Source: CAYMAX01 sp964388595
GTDB lineage: Bacteria > Bacteroidota > Bacteroidia > Bacteroidales > UBA932
Reading direction: 5' to 3'
Assembly: GCA_964388595.1 (NCBI GenBank)
Contig: CAYMAX010000001.1
Coordinates: 49,654-113,653 of the forward strand
Length of the DNA: 64,000 nucleotides
Below, one piece after another: positions 50,949-60,470 of the stretch. Under the pieces are notes generated by a model that was given only the letters and a program-made list of their open reading frames with translations, ran no database searches and had not been told where the DNA came from. The position numbers and the translations under genes were made by a program. How positions within the stretch are numbered: position 1 is the stretch's first letter; the number at the start of each line of letters is the position of its first letter.

Positions 50949-51947
50949 ATGAGATACATTAAAATTATCGCTCTGAGTTTATTGACTTTGGCACTCCTGA
51001 GTGCCTGCAAGGGCAAATCACAGAACAGAATCAACTATCTTCCCAGCATTACGGGTAAAGCAGGTGAAGTCCTTGTGGTGGTTGAGAAACCATATTGGGA
51101 AGGAGAGATTGGGTCGGAATTGAGGAATACCCTTACCGCCGATTATCCATTTCTCCCTCAGAAAGAGACATTATTTACCGTTTATAATGCTCCCCACAGC
51201 TCGATGAAAGGGGCTTTCTTGCTTCATAGAAACATTATAGTCATCAATACTGGTACGAAGGTCGATACTGCAGGTATTAAATTTCAATCTGATGTCTGGG
51301 CATATCCCCAAATAGTGATTACAGTCTCTGCACCCACCAAGGAGGAGACTGTAGAATTGTTGGTCAATAACAGAGAAAAGATCATTAATGCCATAGAGCA
51401 GAAGGAGAGAGACAGAATCATCAACAATTCCAAAAAATTCGAGAATAGAGATATACGTGTAGCAGTGACTAAGACTTTTGGCGGTTCTCCATATTTTACC
51501 AAAGACTACAGTATCAAGAAGAAATCGTCTGATTTTATCTGGGTATCTCACGAGACCACTTTCGTCAATCAGGGAATCTTCATCTACAGACTTCCGTATG
51601 TCGAGCTTAATGAGATTAAAGTCGAAGAGATAGTACCTCAAATCAATGAGATGCTTCGCTCCAATGTCCCCGGTATGCGTGACAATAGTTACATGGTGGT
51701 GAGTAAAATGATACAGCCCGGTCTCTATCCTATTACCTACAACAAGCAAGATATCATGGAGATACGCGGACTGTGGGAACTTGAGAATGACTATATGGGT
51801 GGTCCCTTTATTTGTCATATAATGCCTGAAAAAAGCCATAATCACCTTTTAGTGATTCAGGGATTTGTCTATGCACCCAAATATGATAAGCGCAACTATT
51901 TGAGATATGTAGAATCCATCATATATTCTTTTGAATGGGCTAAATAA
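50949..51947 (+). CDS. DUF4837 family lipoprotein
   Basis: The 332-residue protein has a lipoprotein signal with lipobox LLSAC near residue 20. The body resembles the DUF4837 family found in Bacteroidetes, of unknown function: INYLPSITGKAGEVLVVVEKPYW near the start and DNSYMVVSKMIQPGLYPITYN further on. It should be membrane-anchored in the periplasm or on the surface. It starts 5 bases after rseP and is the last gene of the M23-dxr-rseP run. The tRNA-Glu promoter begins at its stop codon. Confidence 0.82.
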   Translation: MRYIKIIALSLLTLALLSACKGKSQNRINYLPSITGKAGEVLVVVEKPYWEGEIGSELRNTLTADYPFLPQKETLFTVYNAPHSSMKGAFLLHRNIIVINTGTKVDTAGIKFQSDVWAYPQIVITVSAPTKEETVELLVNNREKIINAIEQKERDRIINNSKKFENRDIRVAVTKTFGGSPYFTKDYSIKKKSSDFIWVSHETTFVNQGIFIYRLPYVELNEIKVEEIVPQINEMLRSNVPGMRDNSYMVVSKMIQPGLYPITYNKQDIMEIRGLWELENDYMGGPFICHIMPEKSHNHLLVIQGFVYAPKYDKRNYLRYVESIIYSFEWAK

Positions 51948-51978
51948 TTTGCAGGGTAAAAAAATATTTCTACCTTTG
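51948..51978 (+). promoter_or_regulatory. tRNA-Glu promoter, TTTG-N19-TACCTTTG
   Basis: TTTG at 51948-51951 and TACCTTTG at 51971-51978 with 19 bases between, 16 bases before the tRNA. The -33 element starts immediately after the upstream stop codon. Confidence 0.85.
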
Positions 51979-51994
51979 CACTCCCAAAATTCTC

Positions 51995-52066
51995 GGTGGG
52001 TTCGTATAACGGTTAGTACTCAAGATTTTCATTCTTGCAATGGGGGTTCGATTCCCCCACCCACTA
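51995..52066 (+). tRNA. tRNA-Glu (anticodon TTC)
   Basis: Acceptor GGTGGGT pairs with ACCCACT. The anticodon stem CAAGA/TCTTG carries loop TTTTCAT with anticodon TTC, and the T stem GGGGG/CCCCC carries TTCGATT. Discriminator A; CCA is not encoded. It lies 24 bases before rpsT and is probably co-transcribed with it. Confidence 0.94.
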
Positions 52067-52090
52067 CTGAAATAATAAATAGATTTTATA

Positions 52091-52342
52091 ATGGCAAATC
52101 ACGCATCAGCTGACAAGCGCAATCGCCAGAGCGAGACACGCAAAGTGCATAATCGTTATTATGCAAAAACTACTAGAAACGCTATCAGAGCGTTAAGAAA
52201 CACTACAGACAAAGAAGCTGCTACAGCTTTACTTCCCAAAGTCTCATCTATGATAGACAGACTTGCGAAGATTAATGTTATTCATTCCAATAAAGCTGCC
52301 AACCTAAAGAGCGGCATAGCTGTTCACGTTAACAAACTATAA
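52091..52342 (+). CDS. rpsT: 30S ribosomal protein S20
   Basis: S20 binds the 5' domain of 16S rRNA in the small subunit. The 83-residue, Lys/Arg-rich helical protein begins [18 protein letters not shown], matching the family. [23 protein letters not shown] is the typical C-terminal helix region. It is followed by an intrinsic terminator. Confidence 0.97.
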   Translation: MANHASADKRNRQSETRKVHNRYYAKTTRNAIRALRNTTDKEAATALLPKVSSMIDRLAKINVIHSNKAANLKSGIAVHVNKL

Positions 52343-52372
52343 GTTTTATACGTTTTTGTCTTAATAGATAAG

Positions 52373-52404
52373 AAAACTTTCCTTATTTCGGGAGAGTTTT
52401 TTTA
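52373..52404 (+). terminator. Intrinsic terminator after rpsT
   Basis: Stem AAAACTTTCC pairs with GGGAGAGTTTT (one G unpaired), with a loop of about 7 bases followed by a run of T. It separates the tRNA-Glu/rpsT unit from radC. Confidence 0.8.
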
Positions 52405-52413
52405 TTTATTGTT

Positions 52414-53097
52414 ATGGCATCTAATGTTAAAATCAAAGATTGGAAGAAGGATGAGAGACCGCGTGAGAAATTGATTTCTAAAGGTGCCTCATCTCTTACT
52501 GATTCAGAGCTTCTCTCCATTCTTATCAGGACCGGTTCGTCTGACAAGAATGCAGTGGAAGTGTCTCGTAATATGTTGGATAAAGCATCCAATTCTCTAA
52601 ACTCTTTGTCACAGTTCTCTCTTCAAGACCTCATCAAGGTCAAAGGAATAGGCTCTGTCAAAGCGGTATCTATTGTTGCATCTTTTGAACTCGCCATTAG
52701 GCTTGCCAGCGAGATCCCTGAGGAGAAGCCTGTCATCACATCATCTGCATCTGTGTTGAAAATTCTTTCACCCATGCTTCGTTCTCTCCCTCACGAAGAG
52801 TGCTGGGTGCTATTTCTCAACCGAGGCAACAGAATGATTGCCAAAGAGAGGGTGAGTGTAGGTGGAATAAGTTCTACAGTGATGGATTCGAGATTGATTA
52901 TCAAAAAAGCGGTCAATCTGCTTGCGAGTTCCATTATCATAGTTCACAATCATCCTTCGGGCAATCCATACCCGGGGGAACAGGACAAAAGACAGACCCG
53001 TCTTCTAAAAGAGGCAGCTGCCCTTTTCGATATTTCTCTGATAGATCATATCATCATTGCAGGAGATAAGCATTATAGCTTTTCGGACGGAACTTGA
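52414..53097 (+). CDS. radC: RadC-family JAB/MPN-domain protein
   Basis: The 227-residue protein has an N-terminal helix-hairpin-helix region (LIKVKGIGSVKAVSIVASFELA) and a C-terminal JAMM-like metal motif HNHPSGNPYPGEQD. The usual Ser in PSxxD is replaced by Gly here. Once linked to DNA repair, RadC's true function is not established. It starts just after the rpsT terminator, with no clear -7 box, and ends before upp. Full length and intact apart from the Ser-to-Gly change. Confidence 0.9.
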   Translation: MASNVKIKDWKKDERPREKLISKGASSLTDSELLSILIRTGSSDKNAVEVSRNMLDKASNSLNSLSQFSLQDLIKVKGIGSVKAVSIVASFELAIRLASEIPEEKPVITSSASVLKILSPMLRSLPHEECWVLFLNRGNRMIAKERVSVGGISSTVMDSRLIIKKAVNLLASSIIIVHNHPSGNPYPGEQDKRQTRLLKEAAALFDISLIDHIIIAGDKHYSFSDGT

Positions 53098-53108
53098 GAA
53101 AAAAGGAT

Positions 53109-53116
53109 TACATTTG
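53109..53116 (+). promoter_or_regulatory. -7 box of upp
   Basis: TACATTTG matches TAnnTTTG, 18 bases before the upp ATG. It supports the start at 53135 over the longer upstream frame. Confidence 0.5.
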
Positions 53117-53134
53117 CCACAAAATAGCAGGTGT

Positions 53135-53788
53135 ATGAAAGTAATCAATTTAGGTGATCACAATTCGGTGTTGGGACAGTTCCTCTCCGAGATGCGAGAT
53201 AAAAACATTCAGAAAGACAGTATGAGATTTCGCTATAATCTTGAGAGGGTGGGAGAGATATTCGCTTACGAGATTAGCAAGACTCTCCATTATCAACCCC
53301 TTGATGTCACCACTCCTCTCGGTATTGCAAGTTGCAATGTCATAAAAGATGACTTGGTGCTTGCCACTGTACTCAGGGCAGGACTTCCTCTTCACCACGG
53401 CATGCTTCGTTTTTTTGATAAAGCTCAGAATGCTTTTATCGCTGCATACCGCAAGTATGGAAAAGACAACCAATTTGAGATTCAGGTAGAGTACATCACT
53501 TCTCCCGGGATTGAAAACAAGGTTTTAATCTTGGCCGACACAATGCTTGCTACAGGCTCTTCAGTCTATCTTTCCTACAAGAAACTTCTCGAAGAGGGTA
53601 CTCCTTCTTCATCTCATATAGTCTGCCCCATAGCAAGCAAAGAAGGGGTAGAATATCTTTTCAAGCATCTTCCCCAGAAAAACACCACTTTGTGGGTAGG
53701 TGCCATAGATGAGGAGCTTACTATCAAATCATACATCATCCCGGGTCTTGGTGATGCCGGTGACTTAGCTTTCGGAAGTAAATTATAA
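53135..53788 (+). CDS. upp: Uracil phosphoribosyltransferase
   Basis: Upp converts uracil and PRPP to UMP in pyrimidine salvage. The 217-residue protein has VLRAGLPLHHGML, the PRPP-binding loop LADTMLATGSS (about residues 130-140) and the C-terminal GLGDAGDLAFGSK that binds uracil. The frame begins upstream at 53057 within radC, but the ATG at 53135 lies just after a TACATTTG box and fits the family. def follows after 13 bases. Confidence 0.95.
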   Translation: MKVINLGDHNSVLGQFLSEMRDKNIQKDSMRFRYNLERVGEIFAYEISKTLHYQPLDVTTPLGIASCNVIKDDLVLATVLRAGLPLHHGMLRFFDKAQNAFIAAYRKYGKDNQFEIQVEYITSPGIENKVLILADTMLATGSSVYLSYKKLLEEGTPSSSHIVCPIASKEGVEYLFKHLPQKNTTLWVGAIDEELTIKSYIIPGLGDAGDLAFGSKL

Positions 53789-53801
53789 TATTCGTCAAGA
53801 T

Positions 53802-54368
53802 ATGATATTGCCAATTTTTGTTTACGGTTCAGATGTTCTCAGGGAAAAAGCGAAAGAGATAGATATGGCCAATCTCGACAAGAAGAAGATGACTGAACTC
53901 ATCAACGACATGTTTGAGACTATGAAAAGTGCAGATGGAGTGGGACTTGCTGCTCCTCAAATAGGCCAATCGATACAATTGTTGGTGGTCGACGGCAGTG
54001 ATTACGCTGATACTTATGCCTACCTGAAAGGGTTTCGCAGGGCGATGATCAATCCTAAAGTGATTATGGAAAGTGAAGAGACCATAGAATATAGCGAAGG
54101 TTGTCTCAGTGTCCCCGATATCCATTGCGATATAGTTCGTCCCAAGAAAATTCAGGTCGAATATTATGATGAATTCTTTGTCCTGAAGAATGAAGTGTTT
54201 GACGAATTTGCCTGCAGAATGGTGCAACACGAGATGGACCATCTTCAGGGGATTATCTTCACAGATAAAGTGGCACCTATTCGTAAAAAGATGATTAGCA
54301 GCAAACTGCACAATATCTCCAAAGGTAAAGTCAGAGCTGCTTATAAAATAAAACTCGAAAAGAAATAA
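53802..54368 (+). CDS. def: Peptide deformylase
   Basis: Def removes the N-formyl group from nascent proteins. The 188-residue metalloenzyme carries all three motifs: GVGLAAPQIG near 46-55, EGCLSVP near 104-110 with the metal-binding Cys, and QHEMDHL near 145-151 with the two His ligands and catalytic Glu. It sits between upp and the phosphohexomutase gene with 13- and 4-base gaps, a likely upp-def-mutase operon. Confidence 0.97.
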   Translation: MILPIFVYGSDVLREKAKEIDMANLDKKKMTELINDMFETMKSADGVGLAAPQIGQSIQLLVVDGSDYADTYAYLKGFRRAMINPKVIMESEETIEYSEGCLSVPDIHCDIVRPKKIQVEYYDEFFVLKNEVFDEFACRMVQHEMDHLQGIIFTDKVAPIRKKMISSKLHNISKGKVRAAYKIKLEKK

Positions 54369-54372
54369 CATC

Positions 54373-55782
54373 ATGGGAGCATTTCACGCTTACGATATCA
54401 GAGGCACTTACAATAAAGATTTTGACAAGGATACTGTTTATAAGGTTGGTTTTTTTCTTCCTGAACTTCTCCACACAGATAAGATAGCAGTGGGAAGAGA
54501 TATGAGATTTTCTTCCCCTGAGATACATGAGTATCTTCTTCAGGGAATCACTGATGCAGGTGCTGATGTATATGACTTGGGGCTTGCCACCACCCCCTAT
54601 GTCTATTATGTCACTGCTGCCAAGAAGTTTAAAGCTTCTGTACAGATTACTGCTTCTCACAATCCAAAGGCAGACAATGGACTAAAAGTGTCGAGAGAAA
54701 ATGCTCTGCCTGTAGGATATGATACCGGCCTTGGCACCATAGAGCAGTGGATAAATGAAAAACGTCCCTGTAATAAAGTTTCTGAAGGAAAGAAAGGTAA
54801 GGTCTATCCATTGGATCTTCGACGCGAATATGTTGCTTTTCAGATGAGATTCAAAGGAGATTATTCCAATCTAAACATAGCATTGGACCTTTGCAATGGT
54901 GTATCTGCTCTTTTCATCAAAGATATTATTACTGAAGGCGAAAAGGTGCATTATATCAATGATAAGCTCGATGGCTCTTTCCCCAATCACGAACCTAATC
55001 CGCTCCTCCCCGAGAACACCCTGCAGTTGAGAAAATATGTCGTTGAGAATAAATGCGATATTGGGGTAATATATGATGGGGACGCAGACAGAGTGGTCTT
55101 TATTGACGAAAAAGGAGAATTTATCTCTCCCGACCTCATGATAGCCGTATTAGGCAATTTCTTCATGTGTGGCATAGGGACAAGTCCTGAGTCTGACAAA
55201 AGGAGGAGAGTGATTAAAAATCACCGTGGGAAAATCACGGCGAAGGCACTTCAGGACATCAGAAGTTCGAAGGCAGTAGGAGAATATCTCTCCCCGATGG
55301 GGGCTCAGATTAACACTTGGAGGGTAGGGCGCGCTTATGCAGCACCCAAATTAAGAGAGATAGACGGACTTTTCGGGGGAGAATTGGCAGGTCATTACTA
55401 TTTCAAAGATTTCTTTTATTCCGACAGCGGAATACTTGCTTCGCTTATTATTCTTGATATCATGTCGTCAATGAAGAGACAGGGGGTCTCTGTCTCCCAG
55501 CTTATTTCGAAGATAGTCCGTTATCAGAATTCAGGTGAGATCAATTATAAGATTGACAAGAAAAAAGAGGCAATGGATGCAGTTCGCGACTATTTCATCG
55601 CGAAAGAGACACCCATCCTTGTCCTCGATTTTGATGGCTATCGAGTAGAATTTAAGGATTGGTGGTTCAATATCCGTCCTTCCAACACCGAACCTTATCT
55701 TCGTTTTATATGCGAAGCCACTACTCGCGAACTCCTCGACGAGAAAGTCGCCAAGGTCAACGAAATAATTCAGACGATATAG
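54373..55782 (+). CDS. Phosphomannomutase/phosphoglucomutase family protein
   Basis: The 469-residue alpha-D-phosphohexomutase interconverts hexose-6-phosphate and hexose-1-phosphate. Motifs in order are YDIRGTY at the N-terminus, the phosphoserine loop TASHNP (Ser95), metal loop DGDADR at 235-240, the sugar-binding loop GELAGHYYF and the phosphate-binding RPSNTEPYLR. All are intact. Whether mannose or glucose is preferred is not decided by these motifs. It faces the galactan operon and overlaps galM by 13 bases at the 3' end. Glucose-1-phosphate from galactose use could be its substrate. Confidence 0.93.
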   Translation: MGAFHAYDIRGTYNKDFDKDTVYKVGFFLPELLHTDKIAVGRDMRFSSPEIHEYLLQGITDAGADVYDLGLATTPYVYYVTAAKKFKASVQITASHNPKADNGLKVSRENALPVGYDTGLGTIEQWINEKRPCNKVSEGKKGKVYPLDLRREYVAFQMRFKGDYSNLNIALDLCNGVSALFIKDIITEGEKVHYINDKLDGSFPNHEPNPLLPENTLQLRKYVVENKCDIGVIYDGDADRVVFIDEKGEFISPDLMIAVLGNFFMCGIGTSPESDKRRRVIKNHRGKITAKALQDIRSSKAVGEYLSPMGAQINTWRVGRAYAAPKLREIDGLFGGELAGHYYFKDFFYSDSGILASLIILDIMSSMKRQGVSVSQLISKIVRYQNSGEINYKIDKKKEAMDAVRDYFIAKETPILVLDFDGYRVEFKDWWFNIRPSNTEPYLRFICEATTRELLDEKVAKVNEIIQTI

Positions 55783-56765
55783 CGAAACTTGATAATTCGA
55801 TGATACATCTCCCCTTTATGTAAGACTGTAGAGGGGAAGTTGTCGTGATTGGGAGAGTCGGGAAAACTTTGGCATTCTATGGCCACTCCATCGTAATCAT
55901 GATATCCTCTTCCCGATTTGCTTCTGGGCGAGCCTTCAAGCCAATTGCCTGTATATACTTGCACGGCAGGCTGGTTGGTGGATATTTCAAGTTTGCGTTT
56001 ACCACACGGGCAAGTCAGGATGGCAGCTTTTTTCACTTTCCCGTCATTGATGCCATCTATTACCCAGCAATTGTCATATCCTTTGCCATACTTCAATGCG
56101 GGGAAATCTGCTTTAATATCTTCTCCGATGACTTTTTCTGATGTGAAATCCATAGGAGTACCAGCTACATCAGCTATTTCGCCGGTAGGGATAAGTGTGT
56201 CATCGGTAGGAAGATAGTGAGAAGCAAACAATTGAAGATGGTGCCCTAGAACAGACCCTGAATCTTCTCCTGAGAGATTCCAATAGGTATGATTGGTGAG
56301 ATTGAGTATGGTGGTGCCATCAGATTGAGCTGCAATGTCGAGGGTCAGGGTGCAGTCGTCACTCCAAGAATATGTTGCTACCACATCGAGACGAGAAGGA
56401 TAGCCTTGATCGCCATCTGGACTTGTCAGATAAAAAGAGACTTTCGTTTTGTTATCTGTCTTATAATTCCACTTGCGATTGGAGAATCCATCAAATCCGC
56501 CATGGAGATGATTGGGGCCATTGTTCACATCAAGTTTGTATTGACGGCCTTCGAGAGTAAACAGACCGCGGGCTATTCGATTGGCATATCGCCCGGGAAT
56601 CTTTCCTGCACATGGGCCATCTCCGAGATAGCTCTCATCGGATTTATATCCCAGGACAATATCTGTCATTTGCCCCTTCTCATCGGGCACTACCATAGAG
56701 ACAATACCTGCTCCAATCTCGGTAAAAGAGACTGAAGCACCTGATTTATTAGTCAATGTAATCAT
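55770..56765 (-). CDS. galM: Aldose 1-epimerase (galactose mutarotase)
   Basis: GalM interconverts beta- and alpha-galactose so that GalK can act. The 331-residue protein has GRYANRIARGLFTLEGRQYKL near 52-72, NHLHGG near 83-88, LNLTNHTYWNLSGE with a catalytic His, DNCWVID and VQVYTGNWL; VAIECQSFPDSPNH contains the catalytic Glu. No signal peptide, so it is cytoplasmic. It follows galK by 9 bases and ends the galactan operon. Confidence 0.96.
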   Translation of the reverse strand: MITLTNKSGASVSFTEIGAGIVSMVVPDEKGQMTDIVLGYKSDESYLGDGPCAGKIPGRYANRIARGLFTLEGRQYKLDVNNGPNHLHGGFDGFSNRKWNYKTDNKTKVSFYLTSPDGDQGYPSRLDVVATYSWSDDCTLTLDIAAQSDGTTILNLTNHTYWNLSGEDSGSVLGHHLQLFASHYLPTDDTLIPTGEIADVAGTPMDFTSEKVIGEDIKADFPALKYGKGYDNCWVIDGINDGKVKKAAILTCPCGKRKLEISTNQPAVQVYTGNWLEGSPRSKSGRGYHDYDGVAIECQSFPDSPNHDNFPSTVLHKGEMYHRIIKFRYIV

Positions 56766-56774
56766 AATGGTCGA

Positions 56775-57920
56775 TTAAAGTTTACGTGCTCCGTCGCTTA
56801 TGACCACAGGGTAAACCTTGGGATTATGCCCAAAACGCTTGGCAAATGAAGCCACAGCTTTGGCGATAAAATCATCATAGAGTGATTCTTTGACCAGATT
56901 GATGGTGCAGCCACCAAATCCACCACCCATCACTCGAGAACCGGTGACGCCACATTCAAGAGCTACCTTGTTCAGAAAATCAAGCTCTTCGCAGCTTACT
57001 TCGTAGAGTTTGCTCATACCATGGTGTGTCTCATACATCTTTTTCCCGACGGTCTGATAATCATCTTTCTGAAGTGCATCGCACACATCAAGCACTCTCT
57101 TTATCTCGTCAATGACATATTCAGCTCGCATGAAATCTTCTCCGGAGATTTTATCTCTTACCTCTTCAAGCATTGGTATGGAAGCGTCTCGGAGAAATTC
57201 TACTTCAGGGTGTCCGTTGGCTTTAATGGCTTTGGCTGCATTCTCGCAGGAAATACGGCGCTGATTGTAAGCCGACGATGCAAGCTCATGCTTTACAACG
57301 GTGTCCAAGAGGACCAATTTATATCCTTTGGGGTGAAACGGGAAGTATTTATACTCCAAAGAGCGGCAATCCAAACGGATGAGGCTACCTGCCTTTCCGA
57401 AGATAGAGGCAAACTGGTCCATAATACCGCAATTGACTCCGCAATAATTGTGCTCTGTCGATTGTCCTATCTTGGCAAGTTCAAACTTATCGATTTTGAG
57501 AGAAAAAATATCATTCAATGCAAATGCATAGACACTCTCAAGTGCAGCAGAAGAGGACATTCCGGCTCCGAGAGGGACATCCCCTGCAAAAGCAGTGTCA
57601 AATCCTTTCAGTGAACCTCCTCTTTTGATAATCTCGCGGCATACTCCGAAGATGTAGCGTGCCCATGCTACCTTAGGAGCATCTTCTTCGTTGAAGCCAA
57701 ATTCTGCATAATCGTCCAAATCGACAGAATATACGCGGACTTTATCTGTGCCATTGAGCTTTATTTCTGCCATCATTCCTTTGTCGATGGCTCCGGGAAA
57801 TACGAATCCACCATTGTAATCGGTATGTTCTCCGATAAGATTGATACGTCCTGCTGAGGCGTAGAATTCGCCTTCTGTTTTAAAATGTTGCAGAAATTGT
57901 GATTTAATTTTCTCTTTCAT
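56775..57920 (-). CDS. galK: Galactokinase
   Basis: GalK phosphorylates alpha-D-galactose to galactose-1-phosphate, entering the Leloir pathway. The 381-residue GHMP kinase begins with the galactokinase signature region GRINLIGEHTDYNGGFVFP (about 24-42). The ATP loop PLGAGMSSSAALES (about 115-128) and the C-terminal GVTGSRVMGGGFGGCTINLV follow. It lies 18 bases after the GH2 stop. The genes for the next Leloir enzymes (galT, galE) are not in the window. Confidence 0.97.
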   Translation of the reverse strand: MKEKIKSQFLQHFKTEGEFYASAGRINLIGEHTDYNGGFVFPGAIDKGMMAEIKLNGTDKVRVYSVDLDDYAEFGFNEEDAPKVAWARYIFGVCREIIKRGGSLKGFDTAFAGDVPLGAGMSSSAALESVYAFALNDIFSLKIDKFELAKIGQSTEHNYCGVNCGIMDQFASIFGKAGSLIRLDCRSLEYKYFPFHPKGYKLVLLDTVVKHELASSAYNQRRISCENAAKAIKANGHPEVEFLRDASIPMLEEVRDKISGEDFMRAEYVIDEIKRVLDVCDALQKDDYQTVGKKMYETHHGMSKLYEVSCEELDFLNKVALECGVTGSRVMGGGFGGCTINLVKESLYDDFIAKAVASFAKRFGHNPKVYPVVISDGARKL

Positions 57921-57938
57921 CGTTGATATTTATTTTGA

Positions 57939-60470
57939 TTATTGTGCTTGTAATATGATTGTGGAACTTTTCAGTCCCTTTGCAGAAGCTTTGACTTCGA
58001 TAGGACCGGAAGTGGTGGATGTTCCTATTATTGCAGTTAACATCCCTCCGAAGGCGTGCATCTGCGGACCTTGAAATGAATCGAGGCAGGTGGGATCTCC
58101 GTTGCCTACTGCTTTAAGTATACCATTGTCCACATCGAAGCGTACTATAGAAGTGTCGAGAGGGCAGAGAACGCCCTTCTTATCGACAATTTTCACTGTG
58201 ATATAGACTAAATCATCTCCTCCTGCGATTAGTTCAGACCTGCTTGCGGAGAGTTCTATGTGATGAGCCTTTCCAGCGGTTTTAACAGAAGTCTCCTGAA
58301 GGACATTACCTTCTTTATCAAGACCTTTCACGACGACTTTACCCTTTTTATAGGGGACATTGTCCCAAATAATCCTGTACCGGTTGAGAATGGTGCTGTC
58401 ACTCTTTGTTCTGACCCCATAACTCTTTCCGTTGACAAATAATTCTGCTGCGGGATAGGATGTGTAGACGAAAATTGGAATATTTTCCCCTTCGTGCCCT
58501 TTCCAATTCCAGTGGGGAAGCACATGCAAAGTATTATCTGTGGTATTCCAGATACTTCTGTAGAGATAATATCTGTCTTTGGGAATGCAGGCAAGGTCAA
58601 TGGCACCATACATCGAACTATGATTGGGCCACGCATCTGTATCGTATGGAGAGGGCTCTCCAAGATAATCAATCCCTGTCCAGATAAATTGTCCCATCGT
58701 CCATGAGTAATCATCAGCGAGTGCAAAATCTTTCTCAGGGATGTTGGACCATGAGCAATACTCAACATCGTAGGAAGAACTTTGGTGGTCTGAATGGAGA
58801 GCATCCGCTTTTATCTCCACGGGGAAATGGTATACACCTCGAGAGCTGACGGTAGAGGCAGTTTCGCTCCCCAGAAGAACTTTCTGCGGCAATTTATCGT
58901 AAGCTTCAAGATATTTGTGTGTCCTGTAATTAAAGCCGGGGACATCCATAATGGCAGCAAATCCATTGGACAGGACAGCATCCACTTGATCCATGCCGCA
59001 AGTGACAAGCCTCGTGGGATCTTCTCTGTGGCAAATATCTCTAAGAAATGTGGCGACTTTATACCCTTCAGGTTTCCATTGGGTGGGCACTTCGTTGCCT
59101 ATGCTCCACATCACTACCGAAGGATTGTTGCGGAAGTGGTGAATCATATTTACCATATCTTTTTCTGCCCATTCGTTGAAATAAAGATGATATCCGTTGG
59201 CGCATTTGGGTACATCCCATTCATCGAAGTTTTCAACTATTGCCATAAATCCCATCTCGTCACAGAGTTCAATCAACTCCGTACAAGGCATATTGTGTGT
59301 AGTACGTATGGCATCTGCTCCCATCTCTTTGAGCATAGTCAGCTGATGCCTGAGGGCAGATTTATTGACAGCTGTCCCCAATGGTCCCAAATCGTGATGA
59401 AGGCAGACACCTTTAAATTTGCGTGGCTCACCATTGAGGAAGAATCCGGCCCCTTTTCTCACCTCCGTATTTCTTATTCCAAATGTAGTGGAGTATGAAT
59501 CTGAAGCTATCTCTTTGGCAGCTACCATTTGTCTTTGACCGACAGAATGAGAAGGTCGAATAATCACTTGACTTACTGCTTTATAGAGAGAAGGACTTTC
59601 GGGTGACCATAGTTGTGGGTCGGCTATCGTGAAAGTCTGTTCTGCAAGTATTATTCTTGAACCGGATATTGAAGAAGAATCCTCACACTTCAATTCTTTG
59701 AAAATATTGGAGCCTGCAATCCATTTGCCGGAGGCATCACGTATCTCGGTGACCAGAGAAATCTCCGGAGCGTTATCGGGCAGAGTGCTTACTCCCTCTA
59801 TTTTGGTAATAACTTTGACTTCGGCACTTTTATAATCGGGAGAGATGGTGGTTAGAACCTGTGTCCCCCACACGGGAATGTGAATGTGATTGGTCTCTAT
59901 GAGATAGACATTGCGATAGAGTCCTGCGCCGGGATACCAACGAGAAGATTGAGAAAGATTTTCAAGACGCACTTCGATAAGATTGTCTTTGCCGTCTGAG
60001 TGGAGGTATGGAGTGATGGAGCAGGAGAAAGAGTTATAGCCGTAAGGCCAAAAGCATGCCTGATGTCCATTTACAAATACCTTGGCAAGACTCATCGCCC
60101 CGTCAAAAAGAAGTGTAAACTCTTTGTCACCGGGCACCATATCATCTTTGAGAGCGACATCCAATGAGTAGCGGTACCATCCTATGCCCTGATACGGGAG
60201 ACCTCCGGTACGGCCTGTCTTTACGGAAGCTATCTCTTCATTGTTCTGTATGATAGCGACTTTTTGAAGGTCGTTATTTCTGTCAAAAGGTCCGCTGATG
60301 GCCCAATCGTGAGGGATACTAACTCTCTCCCAAGTGGAGGAATCTTCTTTCTCTCCGCGATGGAATTCCCATCCTGAAGTAAGCGCCTGTACTCTGCGTG
60401 TCTGAGCACTTACAGGTGAGTAAAATGGAAGAAGAATTAGCAAACAGAGCAGGAAAGAAAGATTTTTCAT
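57939..60470 (-). CDS. Secreted GH2 beta-galactosidase
   Basis: The 843-residue enzyme has a signal peptide (1-22, cleavage before QTRRVQ). The GH2 sugar-binding domain (WEFHRGEKEDSSTWERVSIPHDW) and immunoglobulin-like domain come next, then the TIM barrel with acid/base Glu460 in SIGNE and nucleophile Glu536 in LLGSE. C-terminal DUF4982-like and Ig-like domains follow. Its setting between a GH53 galactanase and galK indicates that it trims galacto-oligosaccharides to galactose. The start overlaps the GH53 stop by ATGA. Another exo-glycosidase specificity in GH2 remains possible. Confidence 0.92.
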   Translation of the reverse strand: MKNLSFLLCLLILLPFYSPVSAQTRRVQALTSGWEFHRGEKEDSSTWERVSIPHDWAISGPFDRNNDLQKVAIIQNNEEIASVKTGRTGGLPYQGIGWYRYSLDVALKDDMVPGDKEFTLLFDGAMSLAKVFVNGHQACFWPYGYNSFSCSITPYLHSDGKDNLIEVRLENLSQSSRWYPGAGLYRNVYLIETNHIHIPVWGTQVLTTISPDYKSAEVKVITKIEGVSTLPDNAPEISLVTEIRDASGKWIAGSNIFKELKCEDSSSISGSRIILAEQTFTIADPQLWSPESPSLYKAVSQVIIRPSHSVGQRQMVAAKEIASDSYSTTFGIRNTEVRKGAGFFLNGEPRKFKGVCLHHDLGPLGTAVNKSALRHQLTMLKEMGADAIRTTHNMPCTELIELCDEMGFMAIVENFDEWDVPKCANGYHLYFNEWAEKDMVNMIHHFRNNPSVVMWSIGNEVPTQWKPEGYKVATFLRDICHREDPTRLVTCGMDQVDAVLSNGFAAIMDVPGFNYRTHKYLEAYDKLPQKVLLGSETASTVSSRGVYHFPVEIKADALHSDHQSSSYDVEYCSWSNIPEKDFALADDYSWTMGQFIWTGIDYLGEPSPYDTDAWPNHSSMYGAIDLACIPKDRYYLYRSIWNTTDNTLHVLPHWNWKGHEGENIPIFVYTSYPAAELFVNGKSYGVRTKSDSTILNRYRIIWDNVPYKKGKVVVKGLDKEGNVLQETSVKTAGKAHHIELSASRSELIAGGDDLVYITVKIVDKKGVLCPLDTSIVRFDVDNGILKAVGNGDPTCLDSFQGPQMHAFGGMLTAIIGTSTTSGPIEVKASAKGLKSSTIILQAQ

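Noticed and set aside
53057..53134. N-terminal extension of Upp overlapping radC
   Set aside because: It lies upstream of the TACATTTG box and adds residues absent from the family.
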